A stretch of DNA of 64,000 nt from Chryseobacterium sp. ON_d1 (GCF_006829085.1 NZ_BJTC01000001.1:310001-374000), one strand, 5' to 3'. Shown: positions 47,203 to 56,464, numbered from the stretch's first letter. Numbers and translations are program-made. Notes: generated by a model from the sequence alone, not told the origin.

Positions 47203-47238
47203 AAGGGAGCTTAAGCCCTTCAAATAGTTATATATTTG
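47203..47238 (+). promoter_or_regulatory. -7 box and palindrome before alpha-oxoamine synthase gene
   Basis: TATATTTG at 47231-47238 is a good -7 box. Just upstream, AAGGGAGCTTAAGCCCTT (47203-47220) contains the palindrome GCTTAAGC flanked by AAGGG and CCCTT. It covers the expected -33 area, so it could be an operator, perhaps for the downstream TetR protein. The rest of the 46860-47270 gap shows nothing else. Confidence 0.4.
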
Positions 47239-47270
47239 TTTTTTTTAAACCACAACAAACAAGATTAAGG

Positions 47271-48527
47271 ATGAGCATCAATTTCACAACAGCAACTATC
47301 AAAGACTTTGAGAATATACCAGATAACGATATGGCTCAAAGGGCTGAAATTTTTTATGAATATTTAGACTATGTAAAGTCTAATGGACACATGAATTACA
47401 GACTGAAGAATACTTCAGGAACCAATGCGATACTGAATGTAAATATTGCAGACCAGAACAGAGAATTTGTTAGTTTTGTATCAAGTGATTATTTGGGATT
47501 TACACAGCACCCAAAAGTAAAACAGGCAGCTATTGAGGGAATAGAGAAATATGGTACAGGTACAGGAGCAACTCCTCTTATCGGTGGCTATTTTGATTAC
47601 CACAATGCTTTGGAAAAAAAAATCTCCAGTTTTTTTAAACGAACAGAAGATGAAGCCGTGGTCTTTACTACGGGGTATACTGCTAATAGCGCCACTTTGC
47701 AGTGCTTAATGCAGAAAGAAGATCTTGCTATTTTAGATATGGCTGTACATGCCAGTGTACATGAAGGATGTGCTTTTACCAATAAAAAAACATTTCCTCA
47801 CAATAATTTGGAATCTTTGGAACACATTTTGAAGGTATCTGAAAATCTGTACCGTACGAAACTCGTTGTTGTAGATGGAGTGTATTCCCAGGATGGAGAC
47901 ACCTCCCGTATCAATGAGATCTATAATCTTGTGAAAAAGTACAATGCCTTTCTCATGGTAGACGATGTGCATGGCGTCGGTATCCTTGGAGAAACAGGAA
48001 GAGGTACTCTGGAACAGGCTGGATTATTGGATAAAGTAGACATCATCACAGGTACATTCAGTAAAACTTTCGGCAACCTGGGTGGATATGTTATTGCAGA
48101 TAAAAAACTGTCAGCATTCATCAGATTCCAATCCCGCCAGCAGATTTTCTCAGCAACAGCACCACCATCATCCGCAGGAATCGTAAAAGCTATTGATTTA
48201 ATTGATGAAGAACCTATCTGGAGAGAAAAGCTCTGGAAGAATATCAACTATTTCAAAAAAGGGCTCGATGATTTAGGGTTAGATACCGGAATTACCTGCT
48301 CCGCAATTATTCCTGTAAAAATTGGAGATCCTTATGTAACAGGAGAAGCAGGAAAGCTACTAATAGAAAAAGGAATCTATACCAACCCGATTCTTTACCC
48401 GGCTGTACCAAGAAAAGATGCACGTATCAGGATGAGCGTGACCGCAAGACACGAAAAAGAACATCTCGACAAAACGCTTAACGCGTTTGATGATATTAAT
48501 AAAAAATTGCATATTGCGAAAAAATAA
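47271..48527 (+). CDS. Alpha-oxoamine synthase (PLP), possibly cysteate/serine acyltransferase
   Basis: A 418-residue PLP enzyme of the BioF/KBL/serine-palmitoyltransferase family. PLP Lys is K265 in 'TGTFSKTFGNLGGYV'; 'VDDVHGVGILGETGRG' and 'GTGTGATPLIGGYFDYH' are family motifs. These enzymes condense an amino acid with an acyl-CoA or acyl-ACP. No biotin operon is near. In flavobacteria one paralogue makes the capnine (sulfonolipid) base from cysteate, and another serine-based sphingoid base. This gene is a good candidate for one of these but the substrate cannot be fixed from motifs alone. A TetR gene follows after 5 bp. Confidence 0.85.
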   Translation: MSINFTTATIKDFENIPDNDMAQRAEIFYEYLDYVKSNGHMNYRLKNTSGTNAILNVNIADQNREFVSFVSSDYLGFTQHPKVKQAAIEGIEKYGTGTGATPLIGGYFDYHNALEKKISSFFKRTEDEAVVFTTGYTANSATLQCLMQKEDLAILDMAVHASVHEGCAFTNKKTFPHNNLESLEHILKVSENLYRTKLVVVDGVYSQDGDTSRINEIYNLVKKYNAFLMVDDVHGVGILGETGRGTLEQAGLLDKVDIITGTFSKTFGNLGGYVIADKKLSAFIRFQSRQQIFSATAPPSSAGIVKAIDLIDEEPIWREKLWKNINYFKKGLDDLGLDTGITCSAIIPVKIGDPYVTGEAGKLLIEKGIYTNPILYPAVPRKDARIRMSVTARHEKEHLDKTLNAFDDINKKLHIAKK

Positions 48528-48532
48528 TAATT

Positions 48533-49165
48533 ATGCCTAGAAAAGTAGTGCAGGGCCCCATTAGGGACAAAGAAAAAACAAAACAGAAACTGCTTGCTGC
48601 AGTTGGTAAAATTTTAAGAGTAAAAGGATATTCCGGATTAAAAGTAAGTAAGATCGCTGCCGTTGCAGGATTTGATAAAAAATTGATCTATGAGTACTTT
48701 GGAAGTACTGATAAGCTGATTGATGAGTATATCAAATCCCAGGATTACTGGAGTCAGGTGAACCAGGATGTAGACATGGATTTTTCTGACGGAGGACATG
48801 AACTTACCAAAATGGTGGTGCTTAATCAGTTCGAAAACCTGAAGAAAAATAAGGAACTTCAGAAAATTATTCTTTGGGAACTTTCAGAAAGCAAGCCTAT
48901 CCTTAAGAAACTGGTTGATCAGCGTGAGGAGGTAGGCGAGGTTTTATTTGGAAATATCTCAGATCCTTACTTCGGGGAAGGTGTGGCTACAAGACACAGG
49001 GCAATTATGGCTCTGATTGTTTCCGGTGCCTACTATCTTAACCTGTATACAGGGTATAATGCCAGTAAGTTCTGTGGGATTGACCTGAAAACTGAAGAAG
49101 GCAGAAAAGAAATTGAAGGTGCTATCGTTGAGTTGATTGACTTTGCATACAGCAAGAAAAAGTAA
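48533..49165 (+). CDS. TetR-family transcriptional regulator
   Basis: A 210-residue protein with N-terminal HTH ('KQKLLAAVGKILRVKGYSGLKVSKIAAVAGFDKKLIYEYFGSTDKLIDEY') and an alpha-helical ligand domain. It is in tight operon with the alpha-oxoamine synthase, so it probably regulates it, and may sense an acyl or lipid intermediate. Confidence 0.9.
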   Translation: MPRKVVQGPIRDKEKTKQKLLAAVGKILRVKGYSGLKVSKIAAVAGFDKKLIYEYFGSTDKLIDEYIKSQDYWSQVNQDVDMDFSDGGHELTKMVVLNQFENLKKNKELQKIILWELSESKPILKKLVDQREEVGEVLFGNISDPYFGEGVATRHRAIMALIVSGAYYLNLYTGYNASKFCGIDLKTEEGRKEIEGAIVELIDFAYSKKK

Positions 49166-49264
49166 GGGTTAAAAGTTTTCTGATTAGAGCAGAAATATAT
49201 TTTTTGTTGATAATTTGAAAACTTTTAATTTTCAAATTAAAACTATATTTCTTACTTTTGGCCA

Positions 49265-50350
49265 ATGGAAAATTTTATAGTATCTGCAAGAAAATATCGT
49301 CCTCAGGAGTTTGATACGGTTGTAGGACAATCCCATATTACGGATACTTTAGAACATGCAATTGAAGAAAGCCAGTTAGCTCAGGCATTGCTTTTTTGCG
49401 GACCTCGTGGTGTGGGTAAAACTACTTGTGCCAGAATTCTGGCAAGAAAGATCAATGAGAAAGATGGTTCGGTTTCAGAAGATGGCTTTGCGTATAATAT
49501 CTATGAGCTGGATGCAGCATCCAATAACTCTGTAGATGATATCAGGGAACTGATAGATCAGGTACGCTTTGCTCCTCAGGTTGGTAAATATAAAGTATAT
49601 ATCATCGATGAGGTGCATATGCTGTCTTCTGCCGCTTTCAATGCTTTCCTTAAAACTCTGGAGGAACCACCTGCCCATGCCATTTTTATTCTGGCAACTA
49701 CGGAGAAGCATAAGATTATTCCTACGATCTTATCCCGCTGTCAGATCTATGATTTCAAGAGAATTACGATTGAAGACATTCAGAGCCACCTGAGAAATAT
49801 TGCCCAAAAGGAAAATATACAGTACGAAGATGACGCTTTGTACCTGATTGCTCAGAAAGCTGATGGAGCATTAAGAGATGCACTTTCTATTTTCGACAGG
49901 CTTTCCACTTTCTCACAGAAAAATATAACGCTGGCCAAAGCTGCTGAAGTACTCAATATTCTGGATTATGACCAATATCTGAATATCGTGGATCTTGCCA
50001 AGGAAAATAAAATTCCTGAAGTGCTTTCTGCATTCAATGAGATTGTGAAAAAAGGATTCGATCCCCATATCTTCATTGCCGGATTGGGAAATCATTTCAG
50101 AGATCTGATGATGGCGCAGAATGCTTCTACAATGGAACTTATTGAAGTAGGAGAGAAGACAAAGGTCAAATTCGTGGAACAGGGACAGAAGTGGCCCGCC
50201 CAGCAGCTGATTGATGGTATTGAGATCTGCAATCATGCGGACATTAATTATAAGAATTCCAAGAACCCAAGACTTACAGTTGAAATTGCGTTAATGCAGC
50301 TGGCTTCACTGACAGCTAATTTAGGTGATACTAAAAAAAAAAGTTCCTGA
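49265..50350 (+). CDS. dnaX: DNA polymerase III gamma/tau subunit, gamma-length frame
   Basis: 361 residues: AAA+ clamp-loader ATPase with Walker A 'GPRGVGKTTCARIL', 'DEVHMLSSAAFNAFLKTLEEPP' (Walker B and sensor 1), and the lid and collar domain to about residue 355. The four zinc cysteines found in many DnaX proteins are reduced. The frame stops at TGA 50348-50350, just after an A10 tract (50333-50342), exactly where the linker to the tau-specific region should be. See the slippage site and tau entries. Cytoplasmic, part of the replisome clamp loader. Confidence 0.92.
   Translation: MENFIVSARKYRPQEFDTVVGQSHITDTLEHAIEESQLAQALLFCGPRGVGKTTCARILARKINEKDGSVSEDGFAYNIYELDAASNNSVDDIRELIDQVRFAPQVGKYKVYIIDEVHMLSSAAFNAFLKTLEEPPAHAIFILATTEKHKIIPTILSRCQIYDFKRITIEDIQSHLRNIAQKENIQYEDDALYLIAQKADGALRDALSIFDRLSTFSQKNITLAKAAEVLNILDYDQYLNIVDLAKENKIPEVLSAFNEIVKKGFDPHIFIAGLGNHFRDLMMAQNASTMELIEVGEKTKVKFVEQGQKWPAQQLIDGIEICNHADINYKNSKNPRLTVEIALMQLASLTANLGDTKKKSS
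50333..50350 (+). other. dnaX: A10 slippage tract in dnaX
   Basis: Frame 0 reads GDT-KKK-SS-stop. A shift of -1 on the A tract (equivalently an RNA with A11 or A8) gives GDTKKK-KFLILAPFLSEK and stays open to 50964. It sits at the position of known programmed dnaX frameshift or transcriptional slippage sites (E. coli A6G, Thermus A9). A sequencing or assembly homopolymer error is the alternative. Confidence 0.7.
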
Positions 50351-50964
50351 TACTGGCTCCGTTTCTCAGTGAGAAACAGGAAGTGAAAATGCCGGAAAAA
50401 GCTCCGGAAAAAAAAGAAGTTAAGAGGGAACAGGAACCTGCAGTTTCTCAGACGGTTCAGGTTGCTTCAATAGCAAAAACAACCAAGCCATTATCCAGAC
50501 CGGGAATTTCTTCCGGTTTCAGCATCAATTCATTTTTGAACAAGGAAGATAAAGAGGAAGCAGCAGAAGATGTTGTTGTCAGAACTGAAAACCTTCCTCA
50601 AAACCATTTTACAGATACAGATCTGCAGATGGAATGGAAAATTATGCTTAAGCAGCTTCAGGTAAAAAATAACTTTGTTTTTAATGCTGTAAAAACCTTT
50701 AAACTGGTAAAAGCTGAGGAGCATAAAATCAAAGTTTTATTCCCTTCAGACTCTGCTAAAGTAGAATTTGATAAAATAAGTGGGGAATTTTTTAATCATT
50801 TTAAAAGAAAAGTTCAGAACCATATTATTGAGGTAGAATACGTCAGAGACGTTGAAAATCTGAAGATTGAGGTGGTGACGAAAAGAAAAATGTTTGAGAA
50901 GTTTATCGAAAAAAATCCACTTTTGAAAGATCTTGATGATTTAATGAAGTTTGATTTGACATAA
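50341..50964 (+). CDS. dnaX: tau-specific C-terminal region of dnaX (-1 frame)
   Basis: Read from the A tract in the -1 frame, there are about 207 codons without a stop. A charged Pro/Lys/Glu-rich linker is followed by a folded C-terminus ('MEWKIMLKQLQVKNNFVFNAVKTF', 'KIKVLFPSDSAKVEFDKI', 'FKRKVQNHIIEVEYV') typical of the flavobacterial DnaX tail. This part would bind DnaB and the alpha subunit. An internal GTG at 50383 exists but independent initiation is unlikely. The combined product would be about 568 residues, the normal family length. Confidence 0.8.
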   Translation, partial: KFLILAPFLSEKQEVKMPEKAPEKKEVKREQEPAVSQTVQVASIAKTTKPLSRPGISSGFSINSFLNKEDKEEAAEDVVVRTENLPQNHFTDTDLQMEWKIMLKQLQVKNNFVFNAVKTFKLVKAEEHKIKVLFPSDSAKVEFDKISGEFFNHFKRKVQNHIIEVEYVRDVENLKIEVVTKRKMFEKFIEKNPLLKDLDDLMKFDLT

Positions 50965-51101
50965 TTTTTATATATTTGTCAAATATTTCTGTCGAAAATA
51001 CGTTTTTGACAAGAACAATTTGCAACCAGAAACGCTAAAATAAAGACATTTCCAGAAGAAAATGGAAAAATTGACTCACACATATCTGTCTTTTTTTGCA
51101 C

Positions 51102-51130
51102 CCGCTAATTACTTTTTTAGCGGTTATTTT
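51102..51130 (+). terminator. Possible terminator in dnaX-aroG gap
   Basis: CCGCTAA and TTAGCGG form a 7-bp stem with an 8-nt loop, followed by T-rich sequence. The gap 50965-51363 otherwise holds no gene. A short minus-strand frame in it (51035-51259) lacks coding character. Confidence 0.6.
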
Positions 51131-51363
51131 AGTTTTTCTGCTTCTTATTACAGAAATTTCAGAACCTATTACCGATTTTATTGGTATTGTTAACTGAATT
51201 TCTTTCCAAAAAATACAGGAGAAGTAGAGCCCTATTATTTTCCTGATTCCTTTAAACAATTTTGAACGGCATTTTTTGAAAAGAATTATAAATTAAATTT
51301 TATAATCCAAAGGGCTATTGCTGTCAAAGAAAAATTATACAAAAAACAATAAAATTTAGAATA

Positions 51364-52446
51364 ATGAATTTAAATGATTTAAAAAATGAGTGGATCGAAG
51401 GGCTTACGCAGCCTCTGATGATTGCAGGACCATGTAGTGCGGAAAGTGAAGCTCAGATGCTTGAAACTGCAAGGAGAATTAAAGAATCTAATGCTAATGT
51501 ATCGGTTTTCCGTGCAGGAATCTGGAAACCCCGTACCAAACCAAACGGTTTTGAAGGAGTTGGAGTGATTGGTTTGAACTGGCTGAAAAAAGTAAAAGAA
51601 GAGTACGGTTTTAAAACAGCTACTGAAGTAGCCAATGCACACCACGTGTTTGCTGCTCTGGAAGCCGACGTGGATGTTCTTTGGATTGGTGCACGTTCTA
51701 CAGTGAACCCGTTTACGGTACAGGAAATCGCAATGGCTTTAAGAGGAACAGATAAACCGGTATTCGTGAAAAATCCTGTTAATCCGGATCTTGCATTATG
51801 GATCGGAGCGTTGGAAAGGCTTTTGGGACAGGATATTAAAAATCTGGGGGTAATCCACAGAGGATTTTCAACCTACCAGAAAACAAAATACAGAAACAAC
51901 CCGAACTGGCAGATTGCCCTTGATTTCAAGAGTCAGTTTCCGAATATTCCAATGCTGATTGACCCATCACACATCTGCGGAAACAGAACAGGTCTTGCTG
52001 ATATTACCCAGGAAGCACTCAACGTAGGATACCAGGGAGCTATCATTGAGTCTCACTGTAATCCTGATGAAGCGTGGAGTGACGCTTCTCAGCAGATTAC
52101 TCCGGAAGTTCTGGCAGAACTTATTGGTAACCTCAAAGTAAGAAGCTCTAATCTTGCAGGTTTTGAAGGAGAAATGGGAAGACACAGAACCTTGATTTCA
52201 GATCTTGACTTCCAATTAATTGAACTTCTTTCTCAAAGGATGAAAATTTCTGAAAAGATCGGTAAGCTTAAAAAAGAAAATGATATTGCGATCTTCCAGC
52301 CTGAACGTTGGAAAGTAATCACAGAATACGCTACACAAAAAGCAAAAGAAACAGGAATGTCTCAGGAGTTTATTGAAAAAGTATTCAAAGCGATTCACGA
52401 AGAATCTATTGAAGTTCAGAATAACATTATGATCGATAAAAGATAA
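51364..52446 (+). CDS. Bifunctional DAHP synthase/chorismate mutase
   Basis: A 360-residue fusion. Residues about 1-255 are a KDPG/DAHP-synthase TIM barrel ('MIAGPCSAESEAQML', 'RAGIWKPRTKPNGFEG', 'LIDPSHICGNR'), which joins phosphoenolpyruvate and erythrose-4-phosphate to start the shikimate pathway. Residues about 265-360 are an AroQ chorismate mutase ('DLDFQLIELLSQRMKISEKIGKLKKE', 'ERWKVITEYATQKAKETG'), which converts chorismate to prephenate. The fusion is typical of Bacteroidota and allows feedback of the first step by aromatic products. Confidence 0.95.
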   Translation: MNLNDLKNEWIEGLTQPLMIAGPCSAESEAQMLETARRIKESNANVSVFRAGIWKPRTKPNGFEGVGVIGLNWLKKVKEEYGFKTATEVANAHHVFAALEADVDVLWIGARSTVNPFTVQEIAMALRGTDKPVFVKNPVNPDLALWIGALERLLGQDIKNLGVIHRGFSTYQKTKYRNNPNWQIALDFKSQFPNIPMLIDPSHICGNRTGLADITQEALNVGYQGAIIESHCNPDEAWSDASQQITPEVLAELIGNLKVRSSNLAGFEGEMGRHRTLISDLDFQLIELLSQRMKISEKIGKLKKENDIAIFQPERWKVITEYATQKAKETGMSQEFIEKVFKAIHEESIEVQNNIMIDKR

Positions 52447-52608
52447 ATCGCAGATTACAGGCAGAAGAACATAAAGCTTCTCCTGTATTTTCGGTACAAG
52501 TATAATTTAGGGCTTAGAGATCAGTATTTAGGGTAATTGAAACATTTGTTTTTAAACCCATTTCCTGATTCTAAGCCCTAATTCCGTATATTTGCATCAG
52601 TATTATCT

Positions 52609-53535
52609 ATGAAAGGAAAAATCATTAAATCTACAGGCAGTTGGTACCAGGTTTTGGAATTGGAAACACATAAAATTTTCGAGGCCAGAATCAGGGGTAA
52701 ATTCAAATTGATAAAAACCAGACTTACGAATCCGCTTGCTGTAGGAGATTTTGTTGAGTTCCAGCTGGAACAGGATGATATTGCATGGATTACGAAAATT
52801 GAACCACGTTCCAATTATCTGATCAGAAAATCGGTGAACCTTTCAAAAGAAGCTCATATTATTGCTTCCAATATAGATCTGGCATGTTTTATTTTTACCC
52901 TGAAGCATCCTGAAACATCCTTAGGATTTCTTGACCGCTTTCTGGCTTGCTGTGAAGCATATAATATTACACCGCTGATTCTTTTCAATAAAATTGACGT
53001 TTTACACGAAGAAGAAATTGAAATTGTAAAAGACATTGAGTTCCTATATCAGGAAATCGGTTATGAAACACTTGAAATTTCTTCCTATTCCAAATTAAAC
53101 CTGGATCAGCTTCAGGAAATTCTTAAAGATAAAACTTCAGTATTCTTCGGCCACTCCGGTTGCGGGAAATCTACTTTAGTGAATGCTTTGCAGCCGGGGC
53201 TGAATTTAAAGACGTCTGAAATTTCAGATACCCACCTGAAAGGAAAGCATACTACAACATTTGCACAAATGCACTTCTGGGATTTTGGCGGAAATGTTAT
53301 CGATACTCCTGGTGTTCGTGAGTTTGCGATGATTGATATTGAAAAAGAAGAAGTACAACATTACTTTCCTGAGATTTTCAAAAAGAGGGAAGAATGCAAG
53401 TTTCACAACTGCCTTCACGTTAATGAACCGAAATGTGCCGTTATTGATGCCCTTGAAACAGGCGAAATTCAACATTCCCGCTATGCTACTTACATTAAAT
53501 TGATGGATGAGGCTGAAGAAGCTTCCCAGAAATAA
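52609..53535 (+). CDS. rsgA: Ribosome small-subunit-dependent GTPase A
   Basis: A 308-residue circularly permuted GTPase with OB-fold N-terminus ('GDFVEFQLEQDDIAWITKI'), G4 'ILFNKIDVL', G1 'FFGHSGCGKSTLVNAL', G3 'VIDTPGVREFAM', and zinc finger 'ECKFHNCLHVNEPKC'. It helps mature the 30S subunit. All motifs are intact and the order is the permuted one (G4-G1-G3). Confidence 0.97.
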   Translation: MKGKIIKSTGSWYQVLELETHKIFEARIRGKFKLIKTRLTNPLAVGDFVEFQLEQDDIAWITKIEPRSNYLIRKSVNLSKEAHIIASNIDLACFIFTLKHPETSLGFLDRFLACCEAYNITPLILFNKIDVLHEEEIEIVKDIEFLYQEIGYETLEISSYSKLNLDQLQEILKDKTSVFFGHSGCGKSTLVNALQPGLNLKTSEISDTHLKGKHTTTFAQMHFWDFGGNVIDTPGVREFAMIDIEKEEVQHYFPEIFKKREECKFHNCLHVNEPKCAVIDALETGEIQHSRYATYIKLMDEAEEASQK

Positions 53536-53923
53536 AAGGACAGACATTTCTTTTATTATGTCACATGAATCCGGATAATCTGTATCATTTTATTTTGGTG
53601 TCATATAAAATAATATTCTAATAAATTACTTCCTTAAAGATCAAATTTAAGATACATAGAAGCATTTGTTTTTTATGAATTATTTTTTTTGAATTTTAAT
53701 GAAAAAAAATCTGTTTTTGAATAATTCCACTTTTTGGCACTATCTTTCTCATAAATAACTCCAATTTTGTCACATTTTGATTGAGCTTGAAAAATGATAC
53801 TAAGGTAATTTTGGCTATTGCAATAATAGCAAAAAAAATGATAAAATTATTTCATTTGACTTTTTATGTTGTTGAAAATTATGGAATTAGTAAAAAAATG
53901 TGGTATTTTTTTTGAAATAAAAA

Positions 53924-54018
53924 ACCCAGCCGAAGCTGGGTAAAAACTAATAACCATGAAAACTCAAATTAAACATGAGAATCGCAATAGAATAAACAAT
54001 TACTGTGCCAAAGTTTAG
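53924..54018 (+). other. Hairpin plus 20-codon ORF in the 53,536-54,120 gap
   Basis: ACCCAGC-CGAA-GCTGGGT (53924-53941) forms a 7-bp stem with a stable CGAA tetraloop, followed 14 bp later by an ORF from ATG 53956 to TAG 54018 (MKTQIKHENRNRINNYCAKV). The hairpin is not followed by T's, so it is not a plain plus-strand terminator; on the minus strand a T run follows, so it could terminate a transcript coming from that side. The rest of the 585-bp gap is very AT-rich with no gene. Confidence 0.35.
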
Positions 54019-54089
54019 TTCATGAATTCTTAATAAAAGTTATTTTTATGTTAAAAAAAAATTAAAATAAAAATCAAAGATATTTTTTG

Positions 54090-54097
54090 TAATTTTG
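54090..54097 (+). promoter_or_regulatory. -7 box of ndk
   Basis: TAATTTTG followed by CGCC is a strong flavobacterial -7 element, 23 bp before the ndk start codon. A clear -33 box is not seen. Confidence 0.65.
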
Positions 54098-54120
54098 CGC
54101 CACTAAAAAAATATACATTT

Positions 54121-54537
54121 ATGTCTAACATTACATTCACTATGATTAAGCCTGATGCAGTTGCTGACGGACATATCGGTGCTATATTGGGTAAGATTGC
54201 TGAAGGAGGTTTTAAAATCAAGGCTTTAAAATTAACTCAGCTTACAGTTGCTGATGCAAAAAAATTCTATGAAGTACACGCAGAAAGACCATTCTACGGA
54301 GAATTAGTAGAATTCATGAGCTCTGGTCCTATCGTAGCTGCAGTTTTGGAAAAAGACAATGCAGTTGAAGACTTCAGAACATTAATCGGTTCTACCAACC
54401 CTGCTGAAGCTGCAGAAGGTACCATCAGAAAAATGTTTGCAAGAAGCATCGGAGAAAATGCTGTTCACGGTTCGGATTCTGACGAGAATGCATTAATCGA
54501 AGCTCAGTTCCACTTTTCAGGAAGAGAGATTTTCTAA
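54121..54537 (+). CDS. ndk: Nucleoside diphosphate kinase
   Basis: A 138-residue enzyme transferring phosphate between NTPs and NDPs through a phospho-His. Catalytic H116 is in 'NAVHGSDS'. 'FTMIKPDAV' and '[16 protein letters not shown]' are family motifs. Full length, cytoplasmic. Confidence 0.98.
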   Translation: MSNITFTMIKPDAVADGHIGAILGKIAEGGFKIKALKLTQLTVADAKKFYEVHAERPFYGELVEFMSSGPIVAAVLEKDNAVEDFRTLIGSTNPAEAAEGTIRKMFARSIGENAVHGSDSDENALIEAQFHFSGREIF

Positions 54538-54560
54538 GAAAATCGTCTTACAAAATAAAA

Positions 54561-54587
54561 AATCCGGAGAACTTCTCCGGATTTTGT
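54561..54587. terminator. Bidirectional terminator after ndk
   Basis: AATCCGGAGAA and TTCTCCGGATT form an 11-bp perfect stem, with A's before and T's after. Confidence 0.92.
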
Positions 54588-54616
54588 TTTTATATGAATT
54601 TGTATTTCATTTCCTG

Positions 54617-56464
54617 TTAGAGATTATTTTCAACAGCTCCCACATTTTCTCTGTACAATTCAACAGGTTTATCCAGCAAAACTGCAATGACCGTCATCTG
54701 TTTATCCTGCCTTTGTTTAGGAATATCAATGTAAATGATTCCCGGTCTGTCGCTCCAGTACAGCTTGTTGTAAACCGTGTGAGTAAGCATACTTCCTTCA
54801 CCTACGATTCTTATTCTGGCAATGTTATTTTTTATTCCTTTCAGCGCAATAGGACCGGTGGGAGTTCCTTCTACAAAAAGATAAAGAGTCTGTTTGTCTT
54901 TTGATAAAGCGCTCATTCCCGGGAAGTGGCCTGCCGGCAGTCCTTGCCCTGTCTCAAATAAGGCTTCTGCGTGCTTGCTTATCCATTGCAGTGTTTCGGG
55001 GTTGGTGGTAGGCGTTGTTTTGATTTTCATGTCAAGGCCATCCTGAGTGAGACCGCTATGAGTCAGTAAATTATGGCCATAATTCAGGGCGTTGGCAATA
55101 TCATAGGCGGCTTCCTGAGTATCTTTATTTTCCAGAATTTCAGCCAGCAGATATTCTTCCTTTTTAAAATCATTCAGAAATGTAGGCGGAGTGTCAAATA
55201 TAAGTTCTGCGACAGTGACATCTTTGTCAAATTTTATATTGGAAAAATTCAGTGTCAGTATTTTTTCAGTATTATAATTCATTTTAACCTCAGCGGTCGG
55301 ATCTCCAATGATCTTTACAGAAAGAGGTTTGGTTGCCAGTCCGTAAATCTTTGCAAAGTTTTTGGCTTCTTCCAGATAAAGGAATAGAGATTTTTTGGAG
55401 GCTGACCAAGAAGATTTTCCTTTATAATGATCAAAAGGAATTCCGCGGGTTGTTTCATAAATAGCCTGTTGATTTTTAGACGTCCAGCGCCCCAGGTTTT
55501 TAAGAATTTCCACTTGTTCCTCAGGAATAGTGCCATCTGATTTCGGACCGATATCAAGCAGCAGATTTCCCCCCATGCTGATGACATCTGCGAGAGTTCT
55601 GACAATCATATTGGGTGTTTTGTAGTTTTTGTCGTATGGTTGATATCCCCAGGAGGCATTCATGGTATAGCAGAGTTCCCAATATGGATTCTGTGGCGGA
55701 ATTACCGGAATCCCCTGTTCAGGAGTATCATAATCTCCATGATTGTTGAGCCTGGAATTGATAATAATATTAGAATTGAATTTTCTGAGTAAATCCAAAG
55801 TTTGAGTTGCTTTCCATTCCTCGGAAGTATGCTCCCAGTCTCCATCAAACCAAAGAAGGTCAGGAGCATACTGAGAGGAGAGTTCATTAAGCTGACTCTG
55901 ATAATATCGGATAAATTTCTGCCAGCGCGCCGGCTCATTTTTGAGTTCGTAACGTTTTTTTGTCCGGGTATTGATGTCATAATACGGATGGCTCCAATCC
56001 GGCAATGAGAAATAAAGCCCTGTTTTTAATCTTGACTTTTTCAGGGCAGAAATAAAAGGACTTAAAACATCTTTTTTCGCCAGTGCGTTTTGGGGAATGC
56101 TTGTCGCTTTTTCTGCCTTTGAATTCCACATTGAAACTCCGTCATGATGTTTGGTTGTAATAACCGCATACTTTGCCCCGGATTCTTTAATAAGATTGAC
56201 CCATTGCTCAGGCTGATATTTTGCAGCTGAAAAACCATTCAGCTGTTTCATATAATTTTCATGGTTAATGTAATTATTGAAGAATGACCAGGATTCGGAG
56301 ATTCCATTGACGGAGTAGATTCCCCAATGAATAAAGATACCCAGTTTGGCATTTTTAAACCATTCCATCTTTTTGCTGTTGTCAGCTGTTTGTGCTTCTA
56401 CATCCATACTACCCGCAGATAATATCAGTCCAAGGAAAACAGCTTTAATCAGACTGCTTTTCAT
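54617..56464 (-). CDS. Secreted GH29 alpha-L-fucosidase
   Basis: A 615-residue protein with a signal peptide (ends 'SMDVEAQ'). The catalytic TIM barrel (about 30-340) has 'WFKNAKLGIFIHWGIYSV', 'YAVITTKHHDGVSMW', and nucleophile D207 in 'LLWFDGDWEH'. Beta-rich C-terminal domains follow. It releases L-fucose from glycans, probably in the periplasm or outside. It stands alone, not in a visible polysaccharide utilisation locus. Confidence 0.93.
   Translation of the reverse strand: MKSSLIKAVFLGLILSAGSMDVEAQTADNSKKMEWFKNAKLGIFIHWGIYSVNGISESWSFFNNYINHENYMKQLNGFSAAKYQPEQWVNLIKESGAKYAVITTKHHDGVSMWNSKAEKATSIPQNALAKKDVLSPFISALKKSRLKTGLYFSLPDWSHPYYDINTRTKKRYELKNEPARWQKFIRYYQSQLNELSSQYAPDLLWFDGDWEHTSEEWKATQTLDLLRKFNSNIIINSRLNNHGDYDTPEQGIPVIPPQNPYWELCYTMNASWGYQPYDKNYKTPNMIVRTLADVISMGGNLLLDIGPKSDGTIPEEQVEILKNLGRWTSKNQQAIYETTRGIPFDHYKGKSSWSASKKSLFLYLEEAKNFAKIYGLATKPLSVKIIGDPTAEVKMNYNTEKILTLNFSNIKFDKDVTVAELIFDTPPTFLNDFKKEEYLLAEILENKDTQEAAYDIANALNYGHNLLTHSGLTQDGLDMKIKTTPTTNPETLQWISKHAEALFETGQGLPAGHFPGMSALSKDKQTLYLFVEGTPTGPIALKGIKNNIARIRIVGEGSMLTHTVYNKLYWSDRPGIIYIDIPKQRQDKQMTVIAVLLDKPVELYRENVGAVENNL

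Noticed and set aside
47271..48527. Biotin gene bioF
   Set aside because: The family is right but there are no other biotin genes and a TetR gene is coupled to it; a lipid-forming role fits the context better, although it is not proven.
49212..49238. AATTTGAAAA/TTTTCAAATT palindrome upstream of dnaX as an operator
   Set aside because: It is a 10-bp inverted repeat made almost only of A and T, expected by chance in such AT-rich DNA and more simply a weak terminator after the TetR gene.
51035..51259. Minus-strand frame in the dnaX-aroG gap
   Set aside because: Composition is Ile/Lys/Ser-rich without any motif, and a plus-strand terminator lies inside it.
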